Shown here one piece after another: positions 63,196 through 64,000 of a stretch of DNA of 64,000 nucleotides. The notes beneath the pieces are model-generated. The model searched no databases and had not been told where the DNA came from. It saw only the letters and a program-made list of their open reading frames with translations. The translations under genes and the position numbers were made by a program. Source of the DNA: Chitinophagaceae bacterium (GTDB lineage: Bacteria > Bacteroidota > Bacteroidia > Chitinophagales > Chitinophagaceae); NCBI GenBank assembly GCA_016710745.1, contig JADJVB010000010.1:806001-870000 (forward strand), read 5' to 3'. Numbering within the stretch: position 1 is the first letter of the stretch; each line of letters opens with the position of its first letter.

Positions 63196-64000
63196 ATGGA
63201 CCTGCGATTTCAACACATCGAATATTTTATTGCCCTGGCAGCGATCCCTTTGTTGCTGGTTATGTATTTGCTGGTATTGCGCTGGAAGAAAAGAACAATA
63301 AGAAAGATCGGTGATGAAAACCTGGTCAGGGAAATGATCAAAAATTATTCGCCACATAAGTATGCAGTGAAATTTACCCTGGTACTTGCCGCTTTTTTAC
63401 TTGGTGTTGTTGCTTTGGCCAACCTCCGTTCTCCCAAAGGCGTTGAAAAAGTGAACCGGAACGGCATCGATGTTATGATCGCAATCGACGTAAGTAAAAG
63501 TATGCTGGCACGGGATATTAAGCCAAACCGACTCGAACGTGCAAAACAGGCTTTAAGCAAATTGATCGATAAACTGAGTAACGACAGGGTAGGCATTGTG
63601 GTTTTTGCCGGCAGGGCTTACCTGCAGATGCCTTTAACCGGCGATCATAGTGCAACCAAAATGTACCTCTCTTCCGCTTCTACCGATATAGTGCCCACGC
63701 AGGGCACCGTTATAGCCGATGCATTGGATATGTGTTATGCATCATTCAACAGCAAAGAAAAGAAATATAAGGCCGTTGTGTTGATCAGTGATGGGGAAGA
63801 TCATGACGAAGGTGCTTTAAAAACAGCAGCCAGGATGGCCGAAGATGGCATCGTTATTAATACCGTTGGTATCGGTTCGCCACAGGGGTCGGTTATCATT
63901 GATGAATTGACCAGTCAGGAAAAACTCGATGTTAACGGCAATACAGTTATCACCCGATTGAACGAAGAAGAACTAAGGAAAATAGCAGAGAAGGGTAACG
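63196..64000 (+). CDS. batB: BatB-like von Willebrand A-domain membrane protein (partial)
   Basis: The start ATG is at 63196 and the frame runs off the right edge without a stop (268 codons seen). Two membrane segments (about residues 9-28 and 57-76) precede the VWA domain with MIDAS motif DVSKSM (residues near 97), NRLERAKQAL, GIVVFAGRAYLQMP and VLISDGEDHDE. These fit the Bat operon proteins (BatA/BatB) of Bacteroidota. The YLQMPLTGD/KMYLSS pattern is closer to BatB. Aerotolerance is the classical role; further bat genes would be expected beyond 64000. Confidence 0.85.
   Translation, partial: MDLRFQHIEYFIALAAIPLLLVMYLLVLRWKKRTIRKIGDENLVREMIKNYSPHKYAVKFTLVLAAFLLGVVALANLRSPKGVEKVNRNGIDVMIAIDVSKSMLARDIKPNRLERAKQALSKLIDKLSNDRVGIVVFAGRAYLQMPLTGDHSATKMYLSSASTDIVPTQGTVIADALDMCYASFNSKEKKYKAVVLISDGEDHDEGALKTAARMAEDGIVINTVGIGSPQGSVIIDELTSQEKLDVNGNTVITRLNEEELRKIAEKGN

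Overview
The window comes from a Bacteroidota genome, most likely Chitinophagales/Chitinophagaceae. The evidence is gene content: gldD and gldE beside mutY and ssb, a PorX-type receiver–PglZ regulator, an LpxC–FabZ fusion in an lpxD/lpxC-fabZ/lpxA cluster, a DUF5686 outer-membrane protein, LytS/LytR-type signalling, an RprY-type regulator, a Bat-operon VWA gene and TAnnTTTG-type -7 boxes. It is mostly ordinary chromosome: one tRNA, no rRNA, no CRISPR array, and no recognisable transposase, integrase or prophage.

Layout. 0-2.7 kb: tail of a YncE/alkaline-phosphatase-type protein, a flippase and a secreted coiled-coil protein. 2.7-4.9 kb (minus): arfB, an MbnP-like lipoprotein and an MbnH-like di-heme peroxidase. 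5-6.2 kb: a GGGP synthase homologue and a VOC protein. 6.5-11.1 kb (minus): a tightly spaced run, thioredoxin-like / NTF2-like / PPOX / DinB / fabF / internally deleted bshB1 / araC. An AhpD-like gene follows, and a 47-bp element lies at the same promoter position upstream of both units. 11.9-19.6 kb: hydrolases, M28 peptidase, LytTR regulator with its kinase, ruvB, an RprY-like regulator. 19.7-24.1 kb: second di-heme peroxidase and an M16 peptidase pair. 24.4-32.4 kb: HerA-like ATPase, LTA-synthase-type sulfatase, recQ, Cu-type P-ATPase. 32.5-34.9 kb: tsaE, ald, a beta-barrel protein. 34.9-43.1 kb (minus): lipid A cluster (HD hydrolase, lpxD, DUF5686, lpxC-fabZ, lpxA) and an ABC ATPase. 43.4-48.6 kb: porX, MBL hydrolase, HhH protein, acyl-CoA dehydrogenase. 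48.6-57.5 kb: a 56-aa protein, relA/spoT, tRNA-Leu, tig, a DUF349-like protein, RNase E/G, a 29-aa COX24-like protein, TPR, HU. 57.7-64 kb: mutY-ssb-gldE-gldD, DUF3109, a class D beta-lactamase, the start of batB.

Five conserved genes (M28 peptidase, recQ, lpxC-fabZ, MBL hydrolase twice, acyl-CoA dehydrogenase) are broken by single-base shifts, and a sixth (LTA-synthase-type) probably is. Most would be repaired by adding one base. This pattern, which includes an essential lipid A gene, points to uncorrected sequence indels rather than gene decay, so these are annotated as whole genes. The internal deletion in bshB1 is a different kind of event. The most interesting candidates are the putative AraC-linked redox regulon at 6.5-11.9 kb, the MbnP/MbnH pair, the class D beta-lactamase, and short palindromic or simple repeats that have entered coding sequence.
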